DNA of 64,000 nt from Deinococcus carri (GCF_039545055.1 NZ_BAABRP010000011.1:1-64000), one strand, 5' to 3'. Positions 11,602-25,058 are shown, numbered from the stretch's first letter. The notes: generated by a model not told the origin, from the sequence alone. Program-made: numbers and translations.

Positions 11602-11897
11602 GTCTTTATTGTGCTGGTTGCCGGAGCCGCGCTCCGTTTCGCTCCAGGCTCAGCATCCGGTTAAGCTCTTCCCATGTCCTCTCCCTGCGTTCAGGACGTG
11701 GCCGCCCGGCGGTCGGGCTTCAGCCGTCGCCACATTCGAGGCATGAGTGCCCGGTTTCCCGGAAAAGGGGTGGTCAGGCGAACGTTCAGGGACGCTCCGG
11801 GGGCCGTGCCGTCACTGTCTCTGTTGCAGGCGGTTTTCCACTCGCCGTTCTGCGTGAGGTTCGCCCGCCATCGGCGCGTGCGGCCGGGGGGTGGGCG
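11602..11897. other. Divergent intergenic region without a supported gene
   Basis: About 296 bp separate the broken phosphatase from the next plus-strand gene. A plus-strand reading frame (11674-11901) overlaps the next start, but its arginine-rich, low-complexity product and poor codon pattern do not look like a protein. I see no repeat or hairpin of note. Confidence 0.4.
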
Positions 11898-12425
11898 GTG
11901 AGTTCGGCCCCCGAAACCGACCGCTTCCTGCGCGGCTCGCACGGCGCGGTCGCCTGGGTGGCCGACCGTCCGGCGCTGCTGTACCTGCTCGCGCTGGCCG
12001 TGTCGGGGCTGCTGGTGCTGTTCGGGGGCTTCCCGCTGATGTTGGGCTTCGTGCGGACATCCCTGGAGGCGGTGCCGGGGGTGGCCTTCGCGGTGTTCGG
12101 GGCGGTCATCACCGCGCTGTCCATCCTCATCACGCTCAAGTCCACGCCGTTTTTCCGCCGTCTTCAGGACGACAAAAACCGGGTGTGGCAGCGCATCGTC
12201 CAGAACTTTATTCAGGCCGCCCTCGTCGTCGCGGCGCTGGGGGTACTCGCCCTCTTCTTCTCGCCGGACAGTTTCGCGCGGCTGGCGCTGCGGGTCAGAC
12301 AGGCGGTGGCCTTCGGCTACTTTTTCCTGTTCAGCGCCTCGGTGCTGTTTCTGGTGATCTCGCTGTACCACCTGCAACTGATGGCGAACGCGCCGGTCGC
12401 GCATGATGAACAGGGCGGAAGCTGA
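11898..12425 (+). CDS. Hypothetical integral membrane protein
   Basis: I do not recognise this 175-residue protein. Four hydrophobic segments are visible: LLYLLALAVSGLLVLFGGF, AFAVFGAVITALSILITL, FIQAALVVAALGVLALFF and FGYFFLFSASVLFLVISLY. Between the second and third is a basic cytosolic loop (KSTPFFRRLQDDKNRVWQR). The start is a GTG behind a G-rich stretch. It stands alone, followed after 144 bp by a HEAT-like gene with its own strong ribosome-binding site. Confidence 0.7.
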   Translation: MSSAPETDRFLRGSHGAVAWVADRPALLYLLALAVSGLLVLFGGFPLMLGFVRTSLEAVPGVAFAVFGAVITALSILITLKSTPFFRRLQDDKNRVWQRIVQNFIQAALVVAALGVLALFFSPDSFARLALRVRQAVAFGYFFLFSASVLFLVISLYHLQLMANAPVAHDEQGGS

Positions 12426-12569
12426 AGGGCGGCCCGCCCAGGCTCACCGCGTCTCCTATTAGCCCCGGGCAACCTCGATGGACTTGCCAGGAAGTAACGC
12501 GGGCAGAGCAGGCCGCAACAACTGCGCGTTGCCCCCACGGTTTCCACAGAGGAGAAAGGAGGAAAGCCC

Positions 12570-13085
12570 ATGACCGTCCCAGAGAATCCAGAAAGCAACC
12601 GGCAACTTGTCGCTCAGTACCTGGTGGGGAACGACGACGCGAACATCGCGCGGCTCACGGAATTGGCCCGCGACGAGCCTGGAGTCGCCGAACAACTGGT
12701 GCAGATTATCGATGCGGACGAGAACGAGGAGGTGCCCGCGGGGGCCATCCGCGCCCTGGGCTTCGCCCGGCCTGCGTTGCTGGAGCAACCCTTCACGCGG
12801 ATGCTGGGCAGCAACGACGTCACCCAGCGGGCCACCGCCGCTCGCCTCTCCGGCACCTTCGGCGTCACGGCCCTGAAAACAGCCGTCGAGCAGCAGTTGG
12901 GCACCGACCCGAGCGCAAATGTCCGTTACTGGTGCGCCCTTACCCTGGGCATGATAGGCGACATGTCCTCGCTGCCGGTGCTGGAAGGCCACACGCAGGA
13001 CGAGGCCTGGGGCGACCACCAGGACACGGTGGCGGGCGCAGCGCGGTCGGCCATCCTGGAAATTACGGAACGCGCCAGCCCCTGA
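12570..13085 (+). CDS. HEAT-repeat-like protein
   Basis: Its 171 residues consist of alternating amphipathic helices, including AGAIRALGFARPALLE, TQRATAARLSGTFGVTALK and VRYWCALTLGMIGDMSSLPVL. The spacing of alanine/leucine positions is typical of HEAT/armadillo repeats. Such proteins are scaffolds for protein contacts, and nothing indicates an enzyme. The ribosome-binding site AAAGGAGGAAA 6 bp before the ATG is strong. A small acidic protein follows after 42 bp, probably in the same transcript. Confidence 0.7.
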   Translation: MTVPENPESNRQLVAQYLVGNDDANIARLTELARDEPGVAEQLVQIIDADENEEVPAGAIRALGFARPALLEQPFTRMLGSNDVTQRATAARLSGTFGVTALKTAVEQQLGTDPSANVRYWCALTLGMIGDMSSLPVLEGHTQDEAWGDHQDTVAGAARSAILEITERASP

Positions 13086-13127
13086 AGGGCGCAGGATTCA
13101 GCCACCAAAGGAAAAAAGGAAAAGCAG

Positions 13128-13367
13128 ATGACCAAAGACAGGCACGACACCCCCACCGAACCCGAGATGGGCAACGACATGAGTGACCGCTCCGGCTATT
13201 ACACCGAGTCGGACAGCGGCGAGGAAGACACGCCGACGGAAGGCGGAGTGCCGCTTCCGCTCGGCAGCGATCTCCCCGCCGATGTGCTTGATGCCGACGG
13301 CTCCGGCACGACCTTTGATGCTGGAAACGTGATTCCGCCCACCACCCCCGACTCGGAATCGGACTGA
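13128..13367 (+). CDS. Small acidic, probably disordered protein
   Basis: The product has 79 residues and is rich in Asp, Glu, Ser, Thr, Pro and Gly, with no predicted hydrophobic core. It contains YYTESDSGEEDTPTEGG and ends in DSESD. Its ATG is preceded by GGAAAAAAGGAAAAGCAG. It is not a known domain. The divergent protein at 13848-14174 has a similar hydrophilic composition, so the two may be stress- or desiccation-related hydrophilins; that is inference. Confidence 0.6.
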   Translation: MTKDRHDTPTEPEMGNDMSDRSGYYTESDSGEEDTPTEGGVPLPLGSDLPADVLDADGSGTTFDAGNVIPPTTPDSESD

Positions 13368-13847
13368 TGGCGGGGTGACCCTCGGGTGCTGGAGCAAACG
13401 GCACGGTGACTGGTGGCCTTCCACGCGGCAGCAGTTCCCCTGCCCGCCAGCGCGACCATGTGCTCCCCTCCACCAGGCGCGGCACTGGACAAAGTTGCTC
13501 AGCGAGAATGCGCCGCTCCTGACGGGTGAGGCCCGTGCCCTCCTCGCCGTATTCGTGAACCGGCAACCGCCGCCCAGCCAGCCGCTTCACGGAGACTCCG
13601 GCATGTCCCACGTGTCTTTCTCGGAGGGAAGCTCGGCTGGGACGCGTGGGAGGTAGTCCGGCGGCCTGAGTCACCCTGCCCTTCTATGCCGCGCTGTCCT
13701 ACGTGCGGGCGGACGGCAAAGCGGCTGACGGCGAAGGGAGTACCGTATCGCGTCGGCTCTGCGGGGAGACTACTCGCCGCCGGGCGGAGCGCCCTGACCG
13801 GCACGGGCGGTCGCCATTTCAGTCAGCCCGACAGCGACCAGGGGGCA
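13368..13847. other. Intergenic region, no gene supported
   Basis: These 480 bp carry open frames on both strands, but all are rich in arginine, serine and proline with no family resemblance. A plus-strand frame starting at 13686 has a single CPTCG pair but no partner. I see no repeat or convincing terminator. Confidence 0.4.
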
Positions 13848-14174
13848 TCAGTGGGTCTTGTCGGCCCCCGCGGAGTCCTCGTCTGTCCCGGTGCCCCGCT
13901 CCGCGAAGGTGCTGCGGCTGTCGAGCGGCGTCAGGCTGCCGCCGGTGTGGGGGTCCGTTCCGGTTCCGTAAGCGTCGGCAGCAGGCTCCGGGTTATGGTT
14001 CTCGGAGGTGGAACGGGTGCCGCCCAGCATGTTCTGCATATCCGCCCCAAAGGGTCCGTCTCCCTCGTCCGCGTGCTGCTCGACAGCGCCCTGGGAGGGA
14101 GATTCAGGTGATTTCAGCGCGCCACCGGTGCCCTGGCCCTGCCCGGCAGGGGTCTTTTCGTCTTCCCTTGTCAT
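13848..14174 (-). CDS. Small hydrophilic protein of unknown function
   Basis: The product has 108 residues, glycine/serine/threonine-rich and acidic, with no hydrophobic segment. It begins MTREDEKTPAGQGQGTGG and includes DGPFGADMQNMLGGTRS and a TGTDPHTGGSLTPLDSRS region. The start is fixed by GGAGGT 5 bp before the ATG; the longer frame to 14417 is not used. It is divergent from the formate dehydrogenase operon. It is probably intrinsically disordered and of unknown role. Confidence 0.6.
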   Translation of the reverse strand: MTREDEKTPAGQGQGTGGALKSPESPSQGAVEQHADEGDGPFGADMQNMLGGTRSTSENHNPEPAADAYGTGTDPHTGGSLTPLDSRSTFAERGTGTDEDSAGADKTH

Positions 14175-14374
14175 ATGACCTCCAGACGGGGCGGGTACCG
14201 CCCTCCTGGCCCACTTTCGACTTGGAGGCGGTGAGGGGAATGTTCCCCAGACCTCTAATGGCACAATGTTAAATGAATGATGTGCAAATCGGAGGGCAGG
14301 GACCTCCCGGTTGACGTAGGGCTGACCTATAGTCGAAAAATCAGCGCGACATCTACAGGAACCTGGGGGGAATT
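14175..14374. promoter_or_regulatory. Divergent promoter region upstream of formate dehydrogenase
   Basis: A TATAGT hexamer at 14328-14333 is a plausible -10 for the formate operon, but its -35 is weak (TTGACG lies only 11 bp upstream). GGAGG and CCTCC at about 14291-14307 form a small dyad just upstream that could bind a regulator. The leader to the TTG start is about 40 bp and ends in GGGGGG. Confidence 0.35.
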
Positions 14375-17874
<3,500 letters not shown>

Positions 17875-17877
17875 CCT

Positions 17878-18714
17878 GTGCCGCCCGACGAAGCGGCCGC
17901 CTGTGCCGTCCTGCGGTACGCAAACGGCGGCGTCCTCCCCGAAACCGACCTCGTGGCCGTCGAGGAGCCGCTGGAACTCCGGCTGGTCCAGGGGGATGAG
18001 GAACAGCCCTTCGCCGTCACCATGCGGACCCCCGGCGCGGACCGCGACCTGGCCCTGGGGTTTCTGTACGCCGAGGGGGCCATCCGCGAAGCCGCAGACG
18101 TGTTGAGCCTGGCCGAGTGGCGTCAGGGTGACCTGACCACCCCCAACGTCTTACGGGTGGAATTGCGTTCGGGGTTCGAGTCGCTGCGGACCCTCTCACG
18201 CCACACCTTTACCAGCAGCGCCTGCGGGGTGTGCGGTACGGGCAGCATCGAGCGGCTGGCCCTGCGCGCCCGGCCCACGGTTTGGACCCGGCCCCCCCTG
18301 GCCCCCGAGGTGGTCTGCGGGCTGCCGGAACAGCTCCGGGCCAGGCAACCCCTCTTCGCCGCCACCGGCGGGCTGCATGCGGCGGGCCTCTTCACGGCGC
18401 AGGGCGAGTGCCTGGCGGTGCGCGAGGACGTGGGCCGCCACAACGCGGTGGACAAGCTGATCGGGTGGGCGCTGGGACGTGGCCTGCTGCCCTTATCGGA
18501 TCACCTGCTGGCGGTCAGCAGCCGGGCGGGGTTCGAGATCGTGCAGAAAGCCGCGCTGGCGGGCCTCCCGCTGGTGTGCGCGGTGTCGGCCCCGACCAGC
18601 CTCGCCGCCCAGGTGGCGGAGAGCTTCGGGATCACCCTGGTGGGCTTCGTGCGGGGGGAGCGCTTCAACGTGTACAGCTTCCCCGAACGGTTGCGGCTGG
18701 AGAACGTCCGTTGA
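17878..18714 (+). CDS. fdhD: Formate dehydrogenase sulfurtransferase FdhD
   Basis: FdhD carries sulfur from a cysteine desulfurase to the Mo-bisMGD cofactor, which is needed for active formate dehydrogenase. The 278 residues show the TFTSSACGVCGTGS motif with the CxxC pair near residue 120, ATGGLHAAG, REDVGRHNAVDKLIG and SSRAGFEIVQKAA, all FdhD hallmarks. GTG start 3 bp after the DUF1641 stop, so it belongs to the same operon. Confidence 0.93.
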   Translation: MPPDEAAACAVLRYANGGVLPETDLVAVEEPLELRLVQGDEEQPFAVTMRTPGADRDLALGFLYAEGAIREAADVLSLAEWRQGDLTTPNVLRVELRSGFESLRTLSRHTFTSSACGVCGTGSIERLALRARPTVWTRPPLAPEVVCGLPEQLRARQPLFAATGGLHAAGLFTAQGECLAVREDVGRHNAVDKLIGWALGRGLLPLSDHLLAVSSRAGFEIVQKAALAGLPLVCAVSAPTSLAAQVAESFGITLVGFVRGERFNVYSFPERLRLENVR

Positions 18715-18897
18715 TGACCCCCCGGGAAGAAGGAACCTCGCCCCACCGGGTTCACCCCCCCTGGCCTGCCGCCTCCCCACTTCCCACGGCCAAGACCATC
18801 CCTGGAGTTGCCCGGCTCCCGTTGCGGGAGGTTTTCCCGCAGGCTCCTTTCGCCAGGGTTCTCCTCTCTGCCCACCCTCAAGCCCAGGAGGTTCCGC

Positions 18898-20298
18898 ATG
18901 TCCTTTCTAGATCGTGAGCACAGCGTCGCTCCGCCCGGCTTCAACCGCTGGCTGGTGCCGCCTGCCGCGCTGGCCGTCCACCTGTCCATCGGCCAGATCT
19001 ATGCCTACAGCGTGTTCAACAAGCCGCTTTCCGAGTACGGCGGCTGGAGCCTGCTGGCGCTGGGCGTGATTTTTCAGCTTGCCATCGCGGTGCTGGGGGC
19101 CTCGGCGGCCATCTTCGGCAAGTGGGTGGAGCGGGTCGGTCCCCGCCGCACCATGTTCACCGCCGCCTGTTTCTTTGCGGGCGGGTTCCTGGTGGCGGCG
19201 CTGGGGGTCGCCACCAAGCAACTGTGGCTGGTGTACCTGGGCAACGGCCTGCTGGGGGGGATCGGCCTGGGGCTGGGGTACATCTCCCCCGTCTCGACCC
19301 TGATCAAGTGGTTTCCAGACCGGCCCGGTGTGGCGACCGGCATGGCGATCATGGGCTTCGGCGGCGGTGCCCTGATCGCCTCGCCGCTGTCGGTGACGCT
19401 GATGAACCGCTTCGGGGGAGGCGTGCCCGCGAACGGCATCACCGCGACCTTCGTGACGCTGGGGCTGATCTACCTCGTCTTTATGCTGTTCGGTGCCTTT
19501 ACCATCCGCGTGCCGCGCCCCGGCTGGACACCCGCAGGCTACACGGCCAGCAACGCCAACGTCCCCGGCCACGGCATGATCACCAACGCCAACGTGACGG
19601 TCGATACCGCCATGCGGACGCCGCAGTTCTGGCTGCTGTTCGCGGTGCTGTTCCTGAACGTGACCGCCGGAATCGGCATCCTGGGTCAGGCTTCGGTGAT
19701 GATCCAGGAGATGTTTCCGGGCGGGCCGAACCACCCGGCGGTCACGGCCGCCGCCGCCGCTGGCTTCGTGGGCCTCCTCAGCCTCTTCAACATGGGTGGG
19801 CGCTTCCTCTGGTCGTCCCTGTCGGACCGCCTGGGGCGCAAGACCACCTACGCCGTCTTCTTCGCGCTGGGCGCGGTGCTGTACTTCCTGATTCCCATCA
19901 CCGGGCACCAGGGCAGCGTGGTGCTGTTCATCCTTTGCGCGGCCATCATCATCAGCATGTACGGCGGCGGTTTCGCCACGGTCCCCGCCTACCTGCGCGA
20001 TCTGTTCGGCACCCTCAACGTCGGTGCGATTCACGGGCGGCTGCTGCTGGCCTGGTCGGCGGCGGCCATCGTCGGCCCCTACCTCGTCAACGGGCTGCGC
20101 CAGTCGCAGATCAATGCCGGTGTCCCCACCGCCGACGCCTACGACCTGACCATGCACATCATGGTCGGCCTGCTGATCCTGGGCTTTCTCTGCAATCTGC
20201 TGGTGCGCCCGGTCGACCCGCGCTACTACATCCAACCCACAGACGCCTCGCTGCCGACGGACAGCACCCTGGGTGCCACGCGCCCGTCAGGAGACTGA
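18898..20298 (+). CDS. OFA-family MFS transporter (oxalate/formate antiporter type)
   Basis: A 12-helix major facilitator of 466 residues. SIGQIYAYSVFNKPL in helix 1, KWFPDRPGVATGMAIMGFG after helix 4, and GRFLWSSLSDRLGRK in the central loop are typical of the oxalate:formate antiporter group. CCAGGAGG lies 7 bp before the ATG, which fixes the start over longer frames. It lies 183 bp after fdhD and probably moves formate or another small carboxylate. The substrate is inferred from context. A 54-residue membrane protein follows after 3 bp. Confidence 0.88.
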   Translation: MSFLDREHSVAPPGFNRWLVPPAALAVHLSIGQIYAYSVFNKPLSEYGGWSLLALGVIFQLAIAVLGASAAIFGKWVERVGPRRTMFTAACFFAGGFLVAALGVATKQLWLVYLGNGLLGGIGLGLGYISPVSTLIKWFPDRPGVATGMAIMGFGGGALIASPLSVTLMNRFGGGVPANGITATFVTLGLIYLVFMLFGAFTIRVPRPGWTPAGYTASNANVPGHGMITNANVTVDTAMRTPQFWLLFAVLFLNVTAGIGILGQASVMIQEMFPGGPNHPAVTAAAAAGFVGLLSLFNMGGRFLWSSLSDRLGRKTTYAVFFALGAVLYFLIPITGHQGSVVLFILCAAIIISMYGGGFATVPAYLRDLFGTLNVGAIHGRLLLAWSAAAIVGPYLVNGLRQSQINAGVPTADAYDLTMHIMVGLLILGFLCNLLVRPVDPRYYIQPTDASLPTDSTLGATRPSGD

Positions 20299-20301
20299 AC
20301 C

Positions 20302-20466
20302 ATGACCCAGCCCCATGTCACGGACGCCGAACCGCCGCAGGAAGTCCCGGTCGCCCGCCTCGTCCTCTTCTGGCTGATCGCGGGGGTGCCGCTCGCGTGG
20401 GGTGTGGTGCAGACGGTCCTCAAGGCCCTGCCGCTCTTTAGTGGAGGGGCCGGACCGGGTCACTGA
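20302..20466 (+). CDS. Small membrane companion of the MFS transporter
   Basis: The product has 54 residues, starting MTQPHVTDAEPPQEVPVARL and continuing with one hydrophobic segment, VLFWLIAGVPLAWGVVQTVLKALPLF. It begins 3 bp after the transporter stop behind AGGAG. A one-helix small subunit beside OFA-type transporters is a recurrent arrangement in other genomes. It probably stabilises or modulates the carrier. It is too short for most gene finders. Confidence 0.75.
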   Translation: MTQPHVTDAEPPQEVPVARLVLFWLIAGVPLAWGVVQTVLKALPLFSGGAGPGH

Positions 20467-20481
20467 GCCGGAACCCGGCAG

Positions 20482-20516
20482 AGGCAAGCCCCAGCCCTCC
20501 CCGCTGGGGCTTGCCT
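20482..20516. terminator. Strong hairpin ending the formate operon
   Basis: AGGCAAGCCCCAGC and GCTGGGGCTTGCCT form a perfect 14-bp stem with a 7-base loop, 15 bp after the small-subunit stop. No T-run follows. Confidence 0.6.
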
Positions 20517-20572
20517 GCTGATGCGGGACATCTCGGGTGGGGACTGCGGTTTTGCACGTTTGAGCGCGTGTT

Positions 20573-20722
20573 TCAAAAGGCCCAGGGCGAGGGTTCGAGG
20601 TGGCGCAACATGAGGCGGATGTCGGCGAGGGAGCACCAGACTTTGGTCGCTTCGGGCAAGCCCTTGTCTTCACGGGGGAGGCGACGGGAACGGGTCTGGC
20701 CGCGCATAGTTTGGGCACAGCA
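20573..20722 (-). pseudogene. C-terminal remnant of a possible transposase
   Basis: One minus-strand frame reads TRSRRLPREDKGLPEATKVW, then CSLADIRLMLRHLEPSPWAF and a stop at 20573. The residue pattern looks like a genuine protein C-terminus rather than chance. Upstream the frame degenerates. The basic then tryptophan/leucine-rich ending suggests an insertion-sequence transposase tail, but I cannot name the family. The rest of the 20517-20893 gap holds only the GC-rich palindromic repeat. Confidence 0.35.
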
Positions 20723-20790
20723 CCACGGACGGTTTCTTCGTGGCGTCGTGGAACCTGGACCGGCAGGGCAGGGTCAACGGGCATGTCGTG

Positions 20791-20842
20791 GCGCAGTGGA
20801 GTGGACGCCTGAAACATGCGGCAACGCAGCGGAGCGCCGCCC
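20791..20842 (-). repeat. GC-rich palindromic dispersed repeat, copy 1
   Basis: Read on the minus strand this matches the copies at 25059-25114 and 63781-63838. Shared blocks are GGGCGGCGCTCCG, GTTGCCGCATGT, and (with the 25 kb copy) CAGGCGTCCACTCCACTGCGC. The ends are roughly inverted (GGCGGCGC ... GCGCCGCC), so each copy can fold. It sits next to the transposase-like remnant. Confidence 0.55.
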
Positions 20843-20893
20843 TGGAAAAACACCCGCCCAGGCCGTTCAATCCCGGCGTCAGGGCTGCCTAAA

Positions 20894-21979
<1,086 letters not shown>

Positions 21980-22002
21980 AAAGACCTCTTGCAGGGTGGA
22001 GT

Positions 22003-23142
22003 TCAGAGTTTCCAGATCAGGTTCCGCCGGGCCATCCAGGCGAGGATCAGCCAGGCGGCGAACACGTAGCCCAGGGTGTAGGCCCAGCCGCCCCACCACA
22101 GGCCCAGGTGGGTGCGGGCCTGGGTCAGCAGCGCGGCTTGCATGGGCATCAGCTTGCCCGCCCAGCCCACCCGCCAGTCGAGCAGTACCCAGACCTTGAA
22201 CAGGATGGGCAGGGCGTAGGCCGCCAGCGCGTTGCGCCCCACGACCGTCAGCGGCGTGAGCAGCCGTGCCCCGGCCCGGACTCTCCCCGCATCCGCGAGC
22301 AGCCACATCCCCAGGATGCCCAGCGTGGCGAGGCCCGCGCTGTACAGCACGTAGGGGGGCGTCCAGAGCGCCTTGGCAAAGGGCAGGTGCCCGGAGGCCG
22401 CCCAGCCGTAGCCCACCACGCTGAGCGCCACGCCCAGCGCCAGCAGCCACCAGGGCGCGCGGGGGGACCGCTGTTGCAGGGGCCGCGCCGCGAGGCTGCC
22501 CAGCAGCACCAGCGCGGTGGTGGGAATCACCGATACCAGCCCCCGTAGCCCCCAGGGAGCCAACAGGGCCTCGTTCACGGCCTGCACCGGGTTGGCCGTC
22601 TCGCTTACCACGCCGACGCCCGCCGGGTGCGGCGTGTAGGCCAGAAAGGCCCCGTAGCCGGCCAGCAGCGCCAGCGCCACCCCGGCCTGCCAGCGCCCCC
22701 GCAGCCCGCTCAGGAGCGCCGCGCCCAGCGTCGCCAGGGCAATGAGTTGCAGCACGCCCAGCCCCAGCGTGAAGCGGTGTTCGGTCGCGCTGGTCAGGAA
22801 GGCCCCCACCAGGTACAGCAGCGCGGCCCGCGTCACCAGTCGCCGCACCCGCGCCCAGCCCGTCACGCCCGTTTTCTGCATCGCGGCCTGCGAGAAGGGC
22901 AGGGCGGCCCCCGCGCAGAAGAGGAACCAGGGAAACACCAGGTCCGTCAGCGTCATGCCGCCGAAGGGCGCGTGCTGAAGCTGCGGCGGCGTCAGGCTCC
23001 CCAGGGCCACGTTGTTCACCAGCCACATCAGCAGCACGGTCAGGCCCCGCCAGGCATCCAGCGCCGTCAGCCGCACCCGCGCCTGGGCCGGCACCGCGTT
23101 CCCGGCGGCTGCGGCGGGTGCCGGGGTGGAGAGGAGCGTCAT
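22003..23142 (-). CDS. DUF5009 / heparan-alpha-glucosaminide N-acetyltransferase-like membrane acyltransferase
   Basis: About ten hydrophobic segments in 379 residues. The opening [20 protein letters not shown] and the following [20 protein letters not shown] match the YeiB/HGSNAT/DUF5009 acyltransferase group, where an early DxxRG motif and a following histidine or asparagine line the active site. The ATG at 23142 is supported by GGAGGAGC upstream. Members transfer acyl groups across the membrane to sugars; the substrate here is unknown. It is likely co-transcribed with the downstream exported protein. Confidence 0.75.
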   Translation of the reverse strand: MTLLSTPAPAAAAGNAVPAQARVRLTALDAWRGLTVLLMWLVNNVALGSLTPPQLQHAPFGGMTLTDLVFPWFLFCAGAALPFSQAAMQKTGVTGWARVRRLVTRAALLYLVGAFLTSATEHRFTLGLGVLQLIALATLGAALLSGLRGRWQAGVALALLAGYGAFLAYTPHPAGVGVVSETANPVQAVNEALLAPWGLRGLVSVIPTTALVLLGSLAARPLQQRSPRAPWWLLALGVALSVVGYGWAASGHLPFAKALWTPPYVLYSAGLATLGILGMWLLADAGRVRAGARLLTPLTVVGRNALAAYALPILFKVWVLLDWRVGWAGKLMPMQAALLTQARTHLGLWWGGWAYTLGYVFAAWLILAWMARRNLIWKL

Positions 23143-23528
23143 GCTTGATGCTCCTCCCGGCGGATGACACCGCCATGAAAGGGAGGAATGGACCCTGAGA
23201 ACCGGGCCGGCCTGCTGCGCCACCACCACCGCCTGCTGATCCGGTCAGGCCTGATATGGGCGCTTGCGAGAGCGGCGAACGTCTGCCGTTTCGTGGGGAA
23301 ACCTCCTCGGCGAACCGGGGCCTGGTATTCCTGGCCCTGCCGGAAGCATTGCCGGACCAGGCAAAGAGGACAAGGTAAAGAGGCGGTCTGGCCCGACAGG
23401 CGCTGTTCCCTGATGAACAACGGGAAATCCCGGCTCACCGCCCCGAAGGTTAAACCTCGCTCTGCCCCGCCTGCTGACCTGGCGGCCGCCGTGCCCCCTA
23501 CAATCCAGCCATTACCGGGGGAGAACGC
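23143..23528. other. Divergent intergenic region with a candidate promoter
   Basis: A TACAAT hexamer close to 23500 precedes the GT9 start by about 24 bp, with TGACCT about 17 bp further upstream. A 114-residue plus-strand frame here (23188-23532) has rare-codon content (AGA, AGG, ATA, TTA) and no family character, so I do not call it. No repeat seen. Confidence 0.4.
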
Positions 23529-24779
23529 ATGAGAGACGGGGGGCCACAGACAGAGAGACCATCGGCAGGCGGCCTGCTGCCCGCCGCCCCCTTCGGGGAC
23601 GTGCGCCGGATCGCGGTGCTGCGGGCCAATGCCCTGGGGGACTACATGTTCTCGCTGCCCGCCCTGGAGGCGCTGCGGGCGGCCTACCCGGCGGCGGAAA
23701 TCGTGCTGCTGGGTCAGCCCTGGCACGCGCGGTTTCTCCAGGGGCGACCCGGCCCGCTCGACCGGGTGGTGGCGGTGCCGCCCAGCCGGGGCGTGTACGT
23801 CGGCCGCGACGGTCAGGCGGACGAGGACCCGGCCGAACTGGACGCCTTCTTCGCGCGGATGCGGGACGAACAGTTCGACCTGGCGGTGCAACTGCACGGC
23901 GGCGGGCGCAACTCCAATCCCTTCCTGCTGCGGCTGGGCGCGCGGCACACGGTGGGCCTGCGGACGCCCGACGCGCCCGCGCTGGAGCGCACGGTCCCCT
24001 ACGTGTACTGGCAGCAGGAAATCATGCGGACCCTGGAGGTCGTGGCGCTGGCCGGGGCACCCGCCGTCACGCTCGAACCCCGCATGGCCGTGATGGAAAG
24101 CGACCTGGCCGAGCTGCGCGGCGTGGTCCCGGAGGGCGAGCAACCCTGGGCGGCGCTGCACCCCGGCGCGGGCGACCCCCGCCGCCGCTGGAGTCCGGCC
24201 CACTTCGCCGTGGTCGCGGACGCGCTGCAAGAGGCGGGGGCCCACGTCATCCTGACCGGGGCCGGGGACGAGGCCCACCTGGCGTGGGACGTGCTGGCCG
24301 CGATGCGGACGCCGGCCATGCAGGTCAGCGACACCTGCGGCCGCCTCAGCATCGGCGGACTGGCGGGCCTGCTGTCGCGCTGCGAACTGGTGGTGTCCAA
24401 CGACTCCGGCCCGCTGCACCTGGGGGCGGCGGTGGGCGCGCGCACGGTGGGCGTCTACTGGTGCGGCAACGCCATCAATTCCGGGGCACTCAGCCGGACC
24501 CGGCACCGCCCGGTGCTGTCGTGGCGGCTCGACTGCCCGGTCTGCGGCACGAACTGCATGACGGGGAACTGCGACCACCGCGACTCCTTCGTGGACGACG
24601 TGACGCCCGCCGAGGTGCTGGCCGAGGTGCGCGCCCTGCTCGCGGAGAGCGGCTCTCCCCTACGGGTGGGACCGGGCGAACCGGTTCTCGAAAGGTCGGG
24701 GAGGGTCGCGGCACATGCCCCCGCGCCCGCCGGGGACAATGATGCGGGGCGAAAGGAGCGACCATGCCCTACCGCCTGA
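23529..24779 (+). CDS. Glycosyltransferase family 9 (ADP-heptose:LPS heptosyltransferase-like)
   Basis: The 416 residues show the GT9 signature: an N-terminal RIAVLRANALGDYMFSLPAL, a mid HPGAGDPRRRWSPAHFA, and the nucleotide-sugar site VSNDSGPLHLGAAVGARTVGVY. A cysteine-rich CPVCGTNCMTGNC follows. These enzymes add heptose-like sugars. Deinococci lack classical LPS, so the acceptor is probably another surface or exopolysaccharide glycan. GGGGGAG precedes the ATG. The 3' end overlaps the next start by 16 bp. Confidence 0.85.
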   Translation: MRDGGPQTERPSAGGLLPAAPFGDVRRIAVLRANALGDYMFSLPALEALRAAYPAAEIVLLGQPWHARFLQGRPGPLDRVVAVPPSRGVYVGRDGQADEDPAELDAFFARMRDEQFDLAVQLHGGGRNSNPFLLRLGARHTVGLRTPDAPALERTVPYVYWQQEIMRTLEVVALAGAPAVTLEPRMAVMESDLAELRGVVPEGEQPWAALHPGAGDPRRRWSPAHFAVVADALQEAGAHVILTGAGDEAHLAWDVLAAMRTPAMQVSDTCGRLSIGGLAGLLSRCELVVSNDSGPLHLGAAVGARTVGVYWCGNAINSGALSRTRHRPVLSWRLDCPVCGTNCMTGNCDHRDSFVDDVTPAEVLAEVRALLAESGSPLRVGPGEPVLERSGRVAAHAPAPAGDNDAGRKERPCPTA

Positions 24780-25057
24780 CCATCGAGGTGCAGAACAACA
24801 CGGCCGTGGAACACTTCCAGCGCGACTTCGACAACCTGCTCGACGCCAAACGCTATGCCCATAACCAGGTGCGCGGCGACATCTTCTGGACGGTGCGCGG
24901 GGACCATCTGGACGGCCTCGCCCCCAGCTACGCCGTGCGGATCGAGGGCACCGGCCCCGACGCCGGGCAGCCGCTGGACCTCGACCCGGAGGACGAGGCC
25001 CCCATCCAGAACAACTTCCTGTTCACGCCGGAGGGGCCGGTCGGGGAAGACCGTTAG
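24764..25057 (+). CDS. Conserved-looking small protein of unknown function
   Basis: The product has 97 residues, soluble, beginning MPYRLTIEVQNNTAVEHFQ, with DAKRYAHNQVRGDIFWTV and an acidic C-terminus. I do not recognise a family. AAAGGAG lies 5 bp before the ATG, inside the 3' end of the GT9 gene, so the pair is an operon. The codon pattern is that of a real gene. A copy of the GC-rich palindromic repeat follows the stop immediately. Confidence 0.65.
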   Translation: MPYRLTIEVQNNTAVEHFQRDFDNLLDAKRYAHNQVRGDIFWTVRGDHLDGLAPSYAVRIEGTGPDAGQPLDLDPEDEAPIQNNFLFTPEGPVGEDR

Positions 25058-25058
25058 A

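Noticed and set aside
11674..11901. 75-residue ORF overlapping the start of the next membrane protein
   Set aside because: Arginine-rich low-complexity product, no ribosome-binding site, no recognisable features.
13686..14111. Possible zinc-ribbon protein (CPTCG)
   Set aside because: Only one CxxC pair; the frame runs antisense to the better supported small hydrophilic gene.
23188..23532. 114-residue ORF with a Shine-Dalgarno-like leader and ATGA overlap with the GT9 start
   Set aside because: Codon use (AGA, AGG, ATA, TTA) and Arg/Trp/Cys/His-rich sequence are unlike real genes here, and a likely promoter lies inside it.
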